A stretch of DNA of 64,000 nucleotides from Diphasiastrum complanatum (lineage: Eukaryota; Streptophyta; Lycopodiopsida; Lycopodiales; Lycopodiaceae). The position numbers and the translations under genes are program-made. This document shows, in pieces, positions 1 to 11,825 of the stretch (position 1 is its first letter; each line of letters begins with the position of its first letter). The notes beneath the pieces were generated by a model, which was not told where the DNA came from, did no database searches, and saw nothing but the letters and a program-made list of their open reading frames with translations. The stretch covers positions 51,921,957 to 51,985,956 of the forward strand of contig CM055098.1 in NCBI GenBank assembly GCA_029204225.1. The letters run 5' to 3'.

Positions 1-1853
1 GTCATTTTCATGGAAGACCAAGTTCACGAGCACAAAGAGAAAGCTGCTGATAATTCAGGACTCATGGATTGAGCAACTAGTCAATTCCGATCCAGAGAGT
101 CCAATAGCAGAATCTCGACACTGACTCAGACGATGAGTCAGAATCCTCAACAAGTCAACCCACATCAGAGAACCGATGTTCAACCCAGAAGCTCAAACAG
201 ATGTAGACAACCTCCATCCCAGATTTGTGGATGATTCCAGCCTGCTACTTTGTGCATGAACCAACATAGATGCTGAGGCGATGTCTACTCTTGATGCTGA
301 CCAATGGAAAGCAGCGATGGACACTGAATTCGAGACTCTTATGGAGAATCAAACATGGACACTCACTGAGCTGCCAAAGGACCGAAAATCAATTCCATGC
401 AAATGGATAGTCAAGGCAAAGTACGATGCTTAAGAAAGGCTAAATCATTACAAGGCCAGGCTAGTCGCCATAGGATTTTCCCAGATTCCAGATCTGGATT
501 ACTTAGAAACCTTCAGTCCAGTTGTCAAAGATGCTTTTATTCGTCTACTACTCTCCTTTTGCAGTCGCAACAGATCTTGAAGTCCACTAGATGGATGTCC
601 AAAACCGCTTTCTCTATGGAACCAACGAGAGGAAATCTACATGATGCAGCCAGAGGGATACAAACTCAACGGCAAGCAACAACACCTTGTACGTAAAATT
701 CACAAGGGCGCTTACGGGTGCTGAAACAGTCACCCAGAGCCTGGTTCTAGAAGATCAACGCATTTTTTGATAGAGAATGGTTTCATTCCAACTCTGAAGA
801 CTCGAATGTCTATGTCATGTTTGTATCGGATTACTTCATCATCATCACTCTCTACGTAGATGATAACACTCTTATTCAGTAATAATCTGAATCTGATAAG
901 GATACAAAATGCAGCTTGCCCAGGAATACAAGATGACTTGACATGGGTTCCAGCCCACTATGTCTCGAAATTCCAAATTCAACGAGATCGACCCAGCAGA
1001 CTGGATCTTTATCAGTCAGCAACGCAGATCTCAGCATCGTCTGAAAAAGTATGGAATGGCCAACTGCAAACCCATCTCTTTCCACTAGACCCCTGGGACA
1101 AAAAACTATCAAATGAACAGTCTCCTCAGATTGAGGCAAAAAGGAGGAGATGAAACGCTACCCGTTTCAATCCAGTCATCGGCTCACTGATGTATGCAAT
1201 GATCTGTACACGATCAGGACGCTTGCATATTCGATCAGTACCTTAGCCAGTTTCCTATCAAATCCAGACATAGCTCTAACAAAGTTCATGAAGTACATTC
1301 AAGCAACAACCACTCTCAGCATCTACTATGGAGGGCATCCAATCTGCAATATCCTTGAAGACTACATAGATGCGGATTGGGCAGGAGATGTCAACACTAA
1401 AAATCAACTTCTGAATTTGTATGTTTTATACAACCAAGGCCCAATCTCATGGACTAGCAGGAAGCAGACCTCAGTGCATTAATATCAATAGAATCCGAAT
1501 ACATAGTTGGTCACAAATGCAACCAAAGAGGCGATCTGGCTTAGCAATTGCTTGCAGACCTCAATCTTGCACAACCACTTCCTACAACAATCTACTGTGA
1601 CAACCAAAGCACAATAGCGCTATCATCTCAATTGTGAGATTTCACTCTCAAAGCAAACATATAGAAATCATGTATCACTACCTTAGAGAGGAAAGTGCAC
1701 CAGTAAGGGAAAGTAGTATTGATTTTTTGCAGAACAAATTACATGGCAGCAGATTACTTCACAAAGGCTCTATTCGAAAGAGCAACACCTCAGATTTACA
1801 AATATGTTAAATCTGAAGATCAAAGTTTTTTCAGGATCCACATTAAGGGGGAG
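1..1853 (+). pseudogene. Ty1/copia pol remnant, RT and RNase H end (element I)
   Basis: This is the 3' part of a copia polyprotein, broken by many stops and frameshifts. Bases 1-90 match the end of the integrase region of element II (4940-5030), so the fragment enters just before reverse transcriptase. RT is recognisable from about 300 (WKAAMDTEF, then ENQTWTL, KWIVKAKYDA) through FSPVVKDA near 510-535 and LYVDD near 852. RNase H follows as YIDADWAGD near 1364, CDNQSTIAL near 1600 and YMAADYFTKAL near 1740. A polypurine tract and an LTR come directly after it. It lacks its own 5' half in this window. It is the best yardstick for what element II has lost. It is not expected to encode a working protein. 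Confidence 0.9.
1845..1853 (+). other. Polypurine tract of copia element I
   Basis: The purine run AAGGGGGAG lies immediately before the TG that begins the LTR. This is the standard site for plus-strand priming in LTR retrotransposons. The same tract (GAGGGGGAG) precedes the third LTR at 5549-5557. Confidence 0.85.
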
Positions 1854-2660
1854 TGTTTAGATTATCTTATGCTCAGTCTTAAACAAATCGTTCAAATAAT
1901 GAGCATCTTGAAAAACCGAAGGCTGACAACAAATTATTAGGCCTTCACATTTTTTCCCCTTTATTTTCTCTGTCTTAGGAAAACGATTTAAAGCACCTTC
2001 GTCTTTTTCACCTCTTTCACTCCTTAGCAAAAAATGCGACACACTGTCAAGTTCCCAGAATACCTTAGAAATCATTTTAAAGGCACCTTCATCTTTTTCG
2101 TCTTTTTTGCTCCTTAGCGAAAAATGTGACACACTGGCCAAGTGTCCAGAAACCCCTTAGAAATCATTTTTAAGGCACCTTCATTTTTTTTGCATTTTTG
2201 CTGGCCGACTTCGCCAGTTGATGAGTAACCCTAAAACAGCTGGACAAACAAATATCCCAAAGGCGGTTGACGGTTACCAACTTTTGTACATATGCAAAGA
2301 TTGGCATAAATAGCCTTAAAGGCTTGTAAGATATTTCTTCTTTTGTAAATCTCTATATTAGCTGAAACAAGCTATGTAAGTGTTAATTTTGAATTTCTCT
2401 TTCAATCAGAGTCATCTGTAGCCAATCTTATCATGCTCAACAGGCTGAAGTTATTACTTTAAGCCATTGTACTCACTATTCATATATTTTTTTGAATCAG
2501 AGTGCAATTTCTGTCTCACTACTGCGTCGTTCATTTGCGCAAACTGTATGAATTTTTCAACTTGAATATTTCTGCTGCTAACTGTTGCGTTTCCGTTCCT
2601 ATACGCCTACGCTCTAAGCAACCAAGCCTCCGCTGCACTCACGGCCACCGTTTTACGACA
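1854..2660 (+). repeat. Copia LTR shared by elements I and II
   Basis: This 807-bp LTR starts with TGTTTAG after a polypurine tract and ends with CGACA directly before a TGGTATCAGAGC primer site. It therefore acts as the 3' LTR of element I and the 5' LTR of element II. It contains about two units of a 91-bp tandem repeat near 1994-2175. The first part of the 3' half (CATAAATAGCC near 2305) looks like a TATA region. It aligns along its length with the LTR at 5558-6539, which has about four repeat units. The TG...CA ends are seen directly. Confidence 0.9.
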
Positions 2661-2672
2661 TGGTATCAGAGC
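2661..2672 (+). other. Copia primer-binding site (initiator tRNA-Met type)
   Basis: TGGTATCAGAGC directly follows the LTR end. This is the classic plant copia primer-binding site, complementary to part of initiator tRNA-Met. Confidence 0.92.
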
Positions 2673-2803
2673 AGGCATTTCAGTAATCTGCATTTTTACT
2701 GCGGATTATCAGTCTTGTTTCTATCAAGACGTGTTTCTAGCAAACGCGCAGCCAATAGTATTCCGACAGTCATTGTTTCTATCAATGATCTCGTTCAACC
2801 AAA

Positions 2804-5049
2804 ATGGATCCATCATCCAGTTCATCTCTCATTGACAAACTCAATGGAGATAACTACCATCTCTGGAAATTTAAGCCAAAGAACTGTGGGACATCGTTGA
2901 TGGCACATAACTCAAATCAGGAGGTGATGTAGCCATCATCACCAAGTGGAAACTGAGAGATGGCAAAGCATTTGCCATGATCACCCTCAACATAAAGGAC
3001 ACTCAGATCAGCCACATACGTGCTGCTCAGACATCTATGGGACATCCTAGCAACTCTCTATGACATTAGAGACGTTACATCCAAGCTCCATCTAAGGAAG
3101 AAATTCTTCAACCTCAGAATGTCTAGTCTTTTGAGTCACCTCAACACTTTCAAAAATCTTATGGAGCATATGACTGCAACTGGCTCAATCATAGAAGATT
3201 TTGATGCACTCATGACTCTATTATCGAGTCTATCTGAAGCCTATAAAAATTGGGTAATGGCAATTTCTACCCAGGAGCACCTCACTCTATCAAGAGTAAT
3301 CTCGCTGCTCCTACAAGAGGAGATCAGAAGATCAGCATCCTCCTCAGGCTCATGATCGGATCCTCAAGCTCTGTATTCAAAAAATCAAAAGTTTAGATCC
3401 AAGAGGTCTACAAAGTCAGGCTCTACTAACAAAAAGAGCAACATGCAATCTGGACCAAATTTTGGTTCAAGATTGAATTCAAGCTCTTCATCATTCCAAT
3501 CTATGCAGAAACTATTCTACAGATACTGTAAGAGGACTGGTCACGAAATCAAGGACTGCCGAACTTTGAAGTACAACAACAAAAAGAAGAAGCAGTTCCA
3601 ACAACAAGCACATAGCGCTACAGCCAGTCACACAAATCAGCAAGAAGAAGAAGAAGATCATGAAGCAGCTTTCATGACCAAAGTCAGAGAATAACATGAT
3701 ATTGATTCCTGGTATCTAGACTCCGGAGCAACTCAACACATGACTCACCATTGCGACTGGTTCAAAGACTACAAGTCGTTCACCCACTCTCGAGTTGTGC
3801 AACTTGGAGACAACTCATCGCATTCAATCAAAGGTGAAGGAACAGTCAATGTTGAATTCAAAAGAGGTGAAGTCAAGTCGTTGTCCAACGTTCTCCACAT
3901 CCCAAAGCTGACCAAGAATCTGCTCTCAATTAGCAGAATCACCGATTCAGGTCGGAGGGTCGAATTCGATACAGAAGGCTGCACAATCCTTGACAAATCC
4001 CGGAAGGTTCTAGCCTACGGAAGAAGAAGCGGCTATCTTCACAAACTCAGCCACTGCTACTCTTCTAACAGTCAAGCTCTTCACACAACCACTTCTAAAT
4101 CAACTGATATGTTGTGGCATTTCAGACTTGGCCATTATAACTACAACAGTATTCATGTCAGCTCAGAATCTAGTACAAGACCTGCCAGCAAGCCAACTTC
4201 TCCATGCGAAAGCTGTATTATCAGCAAGCATGCTAGAAGTCCCTTCAGTTTAGACTCAATTCATACATCCAAGGGCTTGCTTGACCTTGTACCTAGCGAC
4301 CTTTGTGGCCCGATGCAAACTGTTTCCATAGGCGGAGCTCTCTCTTTGCTAACCTTTATTGATGATTTCTCTCAAAGGACTGCAACCTACTATATGAAGA
4401 ACAAATCCAAAGCATTCAAGTTCTTCAAGCAGTTCAAGGCGTCTGCAAAAACCAGACCCAGAGGAAGATCAAGACTCTATGCACATATGGAGGAGGAGAG
4501 TACATCTCCACAGAATTCAAGAAATTCTGCAAGGCCAACGAGATACTTCAACAATACACAAGCAACTACTCACCTCAGTCCAATGGTGTAGTTGAGCGGA
4601 AGAACCGGACACTCATCGAAAGTGCCAAGGGCATGATGACCCATGCCTATCTTCCAAAGAAGTTCTGGACAGAAGCTGTTACTACATCTGTCTACTTTCA
4701 GAATCGATCCATCACCAAAGCCCTGAATGGCAAGACACCTTACGAGGTGTGGACATGATCAAAACCATCACTCAAACATATTCAAGTGTTTGGCTGCACA
4801 ACTTTCGTTCATATCCCTGAGGATCTAAGAAGAAAGCTAGATGACAAGAGCAGGAAAATGATTTTTATCGGCTATTCCCAAAATCATAAAGCGTACAAGC
4901 TCTACAATTTGGATACCGAGAAGGCATTCACAAGTAGATATGTCATTTCCATGGAAGACCAGTTCCTCGACCACAAAGGGAAAGCTGTTGGTAATTTTGA
5001 CTCACGGATTGAGCAACCAGTCAATTTCGATCTAGAGATTCAACTGTAG
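2804..5049 (+). pseudogene. Ty1/copia gag-protease-integrase (element II), broken
   Basis: The ATG at 2804 begins a UBN2-type copia gag (SSLIDKLNGDNYHLWKFK), soon frameshifted. Gag resumes near 3020, with a zinc knuckle CKRTGHEIKDC near 3530. Protease follows (WYLDSGATQHM near 3712), then the pre-integrase zinc region (LWHFRLGH near 4113; CESCIISKH near 4207) and the integrase core. The integrase runs DLCGPM near 4299, a frameshift near 4450, CTYGGGEY near 4480 and NGVVERKNR near 4580. Copia integrases usually read SDNGGEY at the second catalytic Asp; here a Tyr stands at that place, so the core is inactive as well as frameshifted. The C-terminal part (FGCTTFVHIPEDLRRK) is open from 4786 to 5049. 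Confidence 0.92.
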
Positions 5050-5219
5050 AATCTCGACGCTGACTCAGAAGATGAATCAGAACCTGAACGAGTCAACCCA
5101 CATCAGAGGACCAAAGTCCAACCCAGGAGGTCAAACAGGTCTAGACAGCCTCCATCCAGATTTATGGATGATCCGGCCTGCTACTTTGTGCAGGAACTGA
5201 CCAAGTTTCTGAGACAATG

Positions 5220-5548
5220 TCTACTCCTGATGTTGACCAGAAAAATTAGTGATGGACACCAAATTCGATTCTCTCTTGGAAAATCAAACATGGACACTCA
5301 TTGTGCTGCCAAATGACCGAAACCCAATTTCATTTAAATGGATATTCAAGGCGAAGTATGACGCTAAAGGAAGGCTAAATTGTTACAAGGCCAGGCTAGT
5401 CGCCAAAGGCTTTTCCTAGATTCCAGATCTGGATTATTCAGAAACCTTCAGCCCAGTCATCCAATATGCTTCGATACTTCACAAAGGCTCTATCAAAGGA
5501 GCAACATCTCAGATTTAACGACGTTTAAAGTTTTTTAGAATCCACATT
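5220..5548 (+). pseudogene. Collapsed RT/RNase H region of copia element II
   Basis: The start of RT is present (ENQTWTL near 5280, KAKYDAKGRLN near 5350, FSPVI near 5450) and then fuses near 5475 with the very end of RNase H (the FTKALFER-like region at about 5480-5520). In element I the same two points lie about 1.2 kb apart (near 535 and 1748). All of the RT catalytic region and most of RNase H have therefore been deleted. A short GAT-type overlap at the join suggests microhomology, but the join is degraded. Confidence 0.85.
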
Positions 5549-5557
5549 GAGGGGGAG

Positions 5558-6539
5558 TGTTAGAATTTTTATGCTCAGTCTTAAACAAATCGTTCAAGTA
5601 ATGAGCATCCTGAAAAACCGAAGGCTGACAACATACTTTTAGGCCTTGGCATTTTTTCCCCTTTGAGATTTTCTATGGCTTAGAAAACATTTTAAAGCAC
5701 CTTCGTCTTTTTCGCCCTTTTTGCTCCTTAGCGAAAAATGCGGCACATTGGCCAAGTGGCCAGAATACCTTAGAAATCATTTTTAAGTCACCTTTGTCTT
5801 TCTTGCCTTTTTCGCTCCTTAGCGAAAAATGCGACACATTGGCCAAGTGGCCAGAATAACTTAGAAATCATTTTTAAGGCACCTTCGTCTTTTTCTCCTT
5901 TTTCGCTCCTTAGCGAAAAATGCGACACACTGGCCAAGTGGCCAAAATATCTTAGAAATCATTTTTAAGGCACCTTCACCTTTTTCGTCTTTTTCGCTCC
6001 TTAGCGAAAAATGCGACACATTGGCCAGGTGGCCAGAATATCTTAGAAATCATATTTAAGGCACCTTTGTTTTTTTCGCATTTTTGCTGACCGACTTTGC
6101 CAATGGATGAGTAACCCTAAAACAGCTGGACAAACAAATATTTCAAAGGCGGTTGACGGTTACCAACTTTTGTATTGGCATAAATAGCTTTAAAGACTTG
6201 TAAGATATTTTTTCTCTTGTAAATCTCTATATTAGTTGAAACAAGTTATGTAAGTGTTAATTTTGAGTTTCTCTTTCAATCAGAGTCATCTGTAGCCAGC
6301 GTTATCACGCTCAGCAAGCTAAAGTTATTACTTCAAGCCATTGTATTCACTGTTGATATATTTTTGTAATCAGAGTGCAATTTCTGTCTCACTACTGCTG
6401 CGTCGTTCATTTGCGCAAACTGTATGAATTCTTCAAAAACTTGAATGTTTCTGTTGCTAACTGTTGTGTTTCCGTTCCTACATGCCTATGCTCTGAGCAA
6501 TCGAGCCTCCGCTACGCTCATGACCACCGTTTAACAACA
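5558..6539 (+). repeat. Copia 3' LTR of element II
   Basis: This LTR starts with TGTTAGAATTT after the tract GAGGGGGAG and is colinear with the LTR at 1854-2660, ending at ...TTAACAACA near 6539. It is longer than its partner because it has about four full units of the internal 91-bp repeat. No target duplication was found: the right-hand flank is a scrap of copia RT/RNase H, so the end has been rearranged. Confidence 0.85.
5698..6061 (+). repeat. 91-bp tandem repeat inside the copia LTR (4 units plus partial)
   Basis: The start of the unit (CACCTTYG) recurs at 5698, 5789, 5880, 5971 and 6062, an exact 91-bp period. Each unit holds TTTTTCGCTCCTTAGCGAAAAA-type DNA, a 9-bp stem with a 4-nt loop, and a TGGCCAAGTGGCCA motif with two TGGCCA half-sites. 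The LTR at 1854-2660 has about two units at 1994-2175, so copy number changes between LTRs of one family. The repeat lies in the U3 part, where plant copia elements such as Tnt1 and Tto1 keep repeated enhancer boxes; an enhancer role here is inference. Confidence 0.9.
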
Positions 6540-6540
6540 A

Positions 6541-6640
6541 CCAGACCTTGCATATTCAGTCAGTACACTCAGCCAGTTCCTGGAGGCAACTAAACTGCCA
6601 ACATCCTTGAAGTCTACACAGGTGCAACGCGAAAAATGTG
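6541..6640 (+). pseudogene. Copia RT/RNase H scrap after the third LTR
   Basis: The sequence CTTGCATATTCAGTCAGTAC and the following CAACATCCTTGAAG match element I at about 1223-1365 (the RTLAYSIST and NILEDYIDA region), with a deletion between them. It abuts the LTR end instead of a normal flank, so the locus was reshuffled after insertion. Confidence 0.7.
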
Positions 6641-6644
6641 ATAA

Positions 6645-6860
6645 CATGCACTTTGCCGATTCGACTAAAGTTTTGTTCTTTCTCTCAACAAGACCATTTG
6701 ACTAAGGCGAATAGGAGGTAATGTATCATTGCTCAATGACGTTGTTAAGGTAGTATTCCTTGAATTTTGGTGGAGATGTATTCTCCCCCGTTGTCGGACC
6801 TCAATGCTTTGATTAGTTTGCCAGTTTGATTTTTTGCGTGCTCTTTGAATTGGCTGATAG
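6645..6860 (-). pseudogene. Copia integrase fragment, antisense
   Basis: Read on the minus strand this shows KALRSDNGGEYIST (about 6803-6764) and, after stops, NGLVERKNKTLVES (about 6700-6650). These are the second Asp and the Glu of the copia DD(35)E integrase core. It is of opposite orientation to elements I and II and too different to be a simple inverted copy. Both ends are lost. Confidence 0.8.
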
Positions 6861-7139
6861 ATGACTCTTCGTTGGAAAATGGAAGTGTTGTTTTAGCAAA
6901 ATTAAAAGGCTTAGCTGGACAAAGGTCAAATCTTTCTACAAAGTTGATTCTTCAGTAGCTAAACTCTCCACCCCGCGGCTCATCTTCCTAAGGACTAGAA
7001 GGCACCTCCTCATGAAAGATACATAGTACATACCATATAGTCAAATAGCCTGAACAGCTGAGTAAGTAAGAGCTTCAGTTTGAAAGTCGGAAATTGAATG
7101 AATGGCATGGGGCACGTCAAAGAGTTTCTCTTTGACAGC

Positions 7140-7318
7140 CACGCCCTTCAACAACGCCTAACCCTAAAAGCTTGCATTCGAGCATTTCTTTCTCTTCCTT
7201 TCCTGCTCGCGTTTTCTTGTAGCGCCGTTCATTTCTCTCGCAGCGGGCGTTCCGATCTCGACGTTTTCTGCTATCTGCTGCCAGCGCTCCTGGGGTTTCT
7301 TTTGTTCTCTGATACCGG
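7140..7318 (+). other. Probable 5'UTR exon of the KH gene
   Basis: A CT-rich leader with GC-richer composition than its surroundings ends at a strong splice donor, CCGG|GTAAGT, at 7319. It contains a telo-box (TAACCCTAAA at about 7159-7168), an element common in promoters and leaders of plant housekeeping and translation genes. The matching acceptor is TTTTTAAG at 8281, just 2 bases before the start codon, giving a 963-bp leader intron. The transcription start itself is not resolved; the 5' edge given is approximate. Confidence 0.6.
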
Positions 7319-8283
7319 GTAAGTCCTTACGTTCTTTGACCTCTTCGCCTTTTGCTGAGACTTTTTTTGCTCTGTGAGTCAGTTTTTGCCCGTTTGCGCT
7401 CTGCTTGTTGCGTTCATACCCTTTTCTTGTCATTTCATGCTTGATGAACCTTCATTTACTCGTTTTGCTCTTGTACATGATGACTTACACCTAGTAGATA
7501 TCTTGCAATAATCGTTTGGTTTCGCTTTTTGAGTTCATTTGCTCTCCCGTGTGTTGCATTTGCAATTATACTCGTGTGTCATACTCGAAGTGTGTAGTAT
7601 CGTCCGTTTTTCTTAGGTCTTTTTGATTCTCGACTCAGGTTTCTTTTGTGGCTTGACAGCTTGATGTGTGCTGAATCAGGTTAAGTTTCATTTAGTGTTT
7701 GTTTTATTTAGGTGTTTTTTAACCCTTGATTTCACTACTGAGACTTCATCCATCAGAAGTAGTATGTGTTGCTGGCCCTTAACACATCCATTTAAACAGC
7801 TAGTCTCCATTTCTCCCAGCATTGCTTGTTTTAAGATGTGGACATACGCCCGAGGACAACCTCAATAACTGTCAAGCCTGTTTTGAGGACACGACACATC
7901 TCCAGTACGTACTGTGCAGTTTTAAGTTAGCCCCACAAGCACACTGCGACTTCGGATTCACGATCAAACCAAAATAAAAATAAGTGTACCATCGTATCTT
8001 CATTTGTTACATGCTCTGGAAATTCTCCAATTGATGCTGATTCATATTGCTGTGATTTTCAGGAATATCTGTCTTTGCTGTTAGTTACCGTTGGAGTCTG
8101 AGCGCTCCTAAGCACCTGGCACGTTTGGTTTAATAGTTTTATGTGACAACTAGTTGTCAGTTCTGCATGCCACACATGCAAATTTTTGCATAATTGAAGA
8201 GTAAACGGATAGGATAGCTTTTATCTTGCAATATCCTTTCTTGATCACTCACTTCCTTTCAACTTCTAACCCCTTTTTAAGTC

Positions 8284-11200
8284 ATGGATGGATCACATAC
8301 TGGGCCTGCAAAACGTTCACGTTCTCAGCTTGGATCTGAATCTGCTGAACGCAATGGCCGGAACAAAAGGAGGAGTGAAAATGGATCAGGTCGTTTTCTT
8401 GAACCTTTCAAATCTTCGTCAGATGAGATAATCTATCGTGTTTTGTGCCCCGGGTCGAGGATTGGGAGTGTTATAGGAAAGGGCGGGAGCATTATCAAAT
8501 CCTTGAGACAAGAGACTGGCGCAAAGATCAAGATAGAGGATGGTATTCCAGGAGTAGATGAAAGGGTCATTAGTATTGCTACTCCAGGAAAAGCCAGAGA
8601 CAAAGGTAGTGAAAGATCTCGAAGGGACAAGGAACATGATGATGCCCCGGATGAAAGTGAAGCTGCAAATGTTTCAGATGAAGGTTCTCTTCCTTCAGTG
8701 CAAGAAGCATTGTTCAAAGTACATGCAAGAATTGTCGATGAAGAAAACCTTTCTTCTGACGGAGATGACACTGTGACTGCACGGTTGCTTGTTCCTAACA
8801 GCCAGATAGGATGCTTACTAGGTAAAGGAGGCAAAGTGATTGAGCAGATGAGAAGTGAAACAACGGCGCAAATTAGAATTCTCCCAAAGGAGCAGCTACC
8901 TGGGTGTGCACTCCCAACAGATGAGCTTGTTCAGGTTAGTGGCCCCATAAAGTTTCTAACCTTAGATTGACAATTTGATAGTGTGTTTATGGCTTTCACT
9001 TCATTTACATGGTTAACATCTGCATGCGATGGAAAGCTGGTTTGCTCCTTGTATTGATACACTGAGCCATAATGGTATGGTTTGTAATAAAATGGAATCA
9101 AGTTCATATAACCCATGCCAGTTGAAAACTTCTGGCTTATGCTTACTGTTCCAATTTTCAAACAGATATCTGGTGACTGGAAGGTTGTGAGAAAAGCTCT
9201 GCATGCTGTTGGATCTAAACTGTACGAAAATCCTCCAAAAGATAGACCCAATAGAGGCACTTTAGCTGCCAACAGGTCATCTGGTGGCTTGTTTTCAGCT
9301 GGAACATTCTTTCCAGAGGGTAATTCTTTAGTTTCATCAGGAATTACAGGTTCTTTTGGTCTTGCTCCGCAACTGTCTTCTTTTGGAAGTGTTACTACAG
9401 GGACTGCGGGAAATTGGCCATATGGTTCATCTGAGTTCAATGTGGTGCCTGGCTTGAGTGGATCTTATGAAAGTCAGAAGGATGTTCCCGAGGAAGAGTT
9501 TGTGATTCGTATTCTATGCCCTGATGATAAGATTGGTAGTATTATAGGCAGAGGAGGTAACCTTATTCGCCAGATGCGGGAAGGAACTCGTGCAAAGATC
9601 AAAATTGAAGATGCAGTTCCGGATAGCGATGAGCGTGTGATCTCTATCTCATCCTTTGAGGTATGAATTTCACTTGACAAATCATCAACTGTTGTTTCAA
9701 TCAATATGCTAGACTCTAGTGCTTATTCACAGGAACATCATGCACATTAAACAGCATGTAAATTCAAATCTTAATCATTGTGTGGACTTGACCTTGTATG
9801 GTTAGTCACTTAAGGTCTTTTTGATACAAGCTCTTATGATAAAGACATGTAACTTTGTGTCCCTGTCACTCAATGTGTCTGTCTCAATCTCAAGTTTCTG
9901 AGTAAGCATTTGCTCTAATGCAGGCTGCAAATAGCTCTATCTCTCCTACTTTGGAAGCTGCACTTCAATTGCAGAGTAGAATTGCTGACTTGACTATGGA
10001 AAAGGATGCTGGTAATGCCACCACACGGCTGCTTGTTCCCTCTAAGAATATCGGATGTTTGCTGGGCAAGGGTGGAAGCGTTATAACTGAAATGAGAAAA
10101 TTGACCAGGGCTAACATTCGAGTTATGTCTAAAGAATCTCTGCCACGGTGTGCTCTTGATTCAGATGAGCTAGTGCAGGTAAGTACTAAGTACTGCAGTA
10201 TGAGTTCAATTACAGTTAGGTGCATAGTAGATGGCTTTTAGTTTCTATTTCTAATTTATCAAGTATGATCATGTGGTGTGGTTGTATATTACTTGATGTT
10301 CTCTTTTGCAAACGATGGTTTGAAGTTGATTCTAAACCTTTTATTATGTACAGATTGTCGATGACATTAATGTTGCACGGGATGCTCTCATACAAATTGT
10401 TTCAAGACTTCGTGAAAATCTGTTCAAGGAATACCTTAAAAGTGTTGTTGGGAGTAAAGGAAGTACTAAATTTTGGTCAGGGTTGGGCAATCAAGGAACA
10501 AATTTTGATCGACGACTTGAATCTAGATCATCAGAAGATTTGCATCATGTATCTGGCTTAGATGTCGAATCTGCAGTTCGTTCTTCCTATGGCACCTCCA
10601 CTGGCACATGGGCTTATCAGGTATGCTACAGACAAGTGACTTGATCAATTGTCCTTTTCTTGCTGGAGACTAAATGAAAAGGATTTGGATATGGTGATGA
10701 GTCACATGATCATGCCTATCTATTTAGATGTTTCTTCAATAATACTGTATAGCTGAGGTTTAATTCAGATTGAATACCCTTGAGTCAATTTCACTTTCTG
10801 GACACGGTTACCATGTGGAATGATTAAATTTTGTGATAATTGGAGTTTGGAGCTACCCATGCTTTCATACCCCGAGCACTACTTGACTGAAAGATATTCT
10901 TAAAACGAGTTCATCAGTGAAACATACATGGCTATAAAATTTTTTGCATTTTCTCCCTGTCATGTATTGGTTTATCTAGCCTTTTGAAACTTCCAAACTA
11001 TAGCTTCTATCCAGTTATCATCATCTGGTTAGATGGTATTATCATAGATTGGTGCTTAAAATCAGGTGGTGCATTTGCTTCTGTGATTTTACTTGTAAGT
11101 TGTTGGAGTGTCTCCAATGTTTTAGATTTCATTCCTGTTTTGAGTAGTTATTTTGTTGAATTTGATATATTTATTCATGATGGTGAGCTGTACATCCTTT

Positions 11201-11825
11201 TCTCAAGGGTGGCAGTGGTGGTGTTTCTCTGGGAGCTCTATCTACCTATGGTAGCACAGTTTCACAGCCTACTGGACTTTATGGAAGGCAAGTTCCATAT
11301 TTTTTTGTGACTATTGCAAAGGCAAAGACAATTCAGTTCTTTTTGAACAAAGAGGGCTTGCTCCCAGGCAAGTGTATCTTATGTGAATAATTGCTGTTTA
11401 ACAGCTGGTGACATTGATTGATATGCATGGCTGGCAGATCTAGTGCTCTAGTGGCGAATGTAGCGTCCAAAACTTTGGAAATCAAAATACCATCAACTGC
11501 TGTTGGTGCTGTACTCGGAAAAGGGGGAAATAATATTGCTCATATTCGACAGGTTTCCATTCATTTGGTTGCTGTTTGGTTTCATGTAGGAATGATAACT
11601 CAGAACTGTGAGGTCTTGCATTTCACTTTGTACAATCTATCTTATCTTTGTGCTCTCCTAAAGTGGTTCTTTCTCGTGTGACAGGTATCTGGTGCGAAGG
11701 TAAAGTTGCATGATGGAAAATCGGGCTCATTGGAACGCACCATTGAAATCTCTGGAACACCTGAACAAACTCAGACAGCACAAAGCCTACTCGAGGCATT
11801 CATAAATTCCGAGTCTTCTTTTTGA
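8284..11825 (+). CDS. Five-KH-domain RNA-binding protein (HEN4/RCF3-type family)
   Basis: Seven coding exons join in frame: 8284-8934, 9166-9660, 9924-10178, 10354-10620, 11208-11287, 11438-11552 and 11685-11825, giving 667 residues. Five KH domains are visible by their GxGG loops: GKGG at residues 65-68, GKGG at 180-183, GRGG at 345-348, GKGG at 430-433 and GKGG at 610-613. The arrangement of two KH pairs plus a C-terminal single KH matches plant poly(C)-binding-like proteins of the HEN4/RCF3 group, which act in nuclear pre-mRNA processing. The N-terminus is basic (KRSRSQ, RNKRR), consistent with nuclear import. Exons 1-4 have phase-0 boundaries with AG|GT-type donors. No stop or frameshift is present, so the gene looks functional. 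The precise orthologue within the family is not claimed. Confidence 0.93.
11288..11437 (+). other. GC-AG intron in the KH gene
   Basis: The exon ending GGAAG is followed by GCAAGT, the usual strong context of a GC donor, and the intron ends CTGGCAG. Only this GC donor restores frame: exon 5 then has 80 bases and the next exon opens in phase 2. The nearby GT at 11292 would break the reading frame into the fifth KH domain. Confidence 0.8.

Noticed and set aside
8433-8834. Minus-strand open frames over the KH exons (also 8931-9440, 9474-9704, 9965-10225)
   Set aside because: They are shadows of the KH coding exons and show no domain or splice logic of their own.
11405-11437. Alternative acceptor ACAG at 11404 for the KH gene
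   Set aside because: The frame needed for the fifth KH domain meets TGA at once, so the acceptor at 11437 is required.
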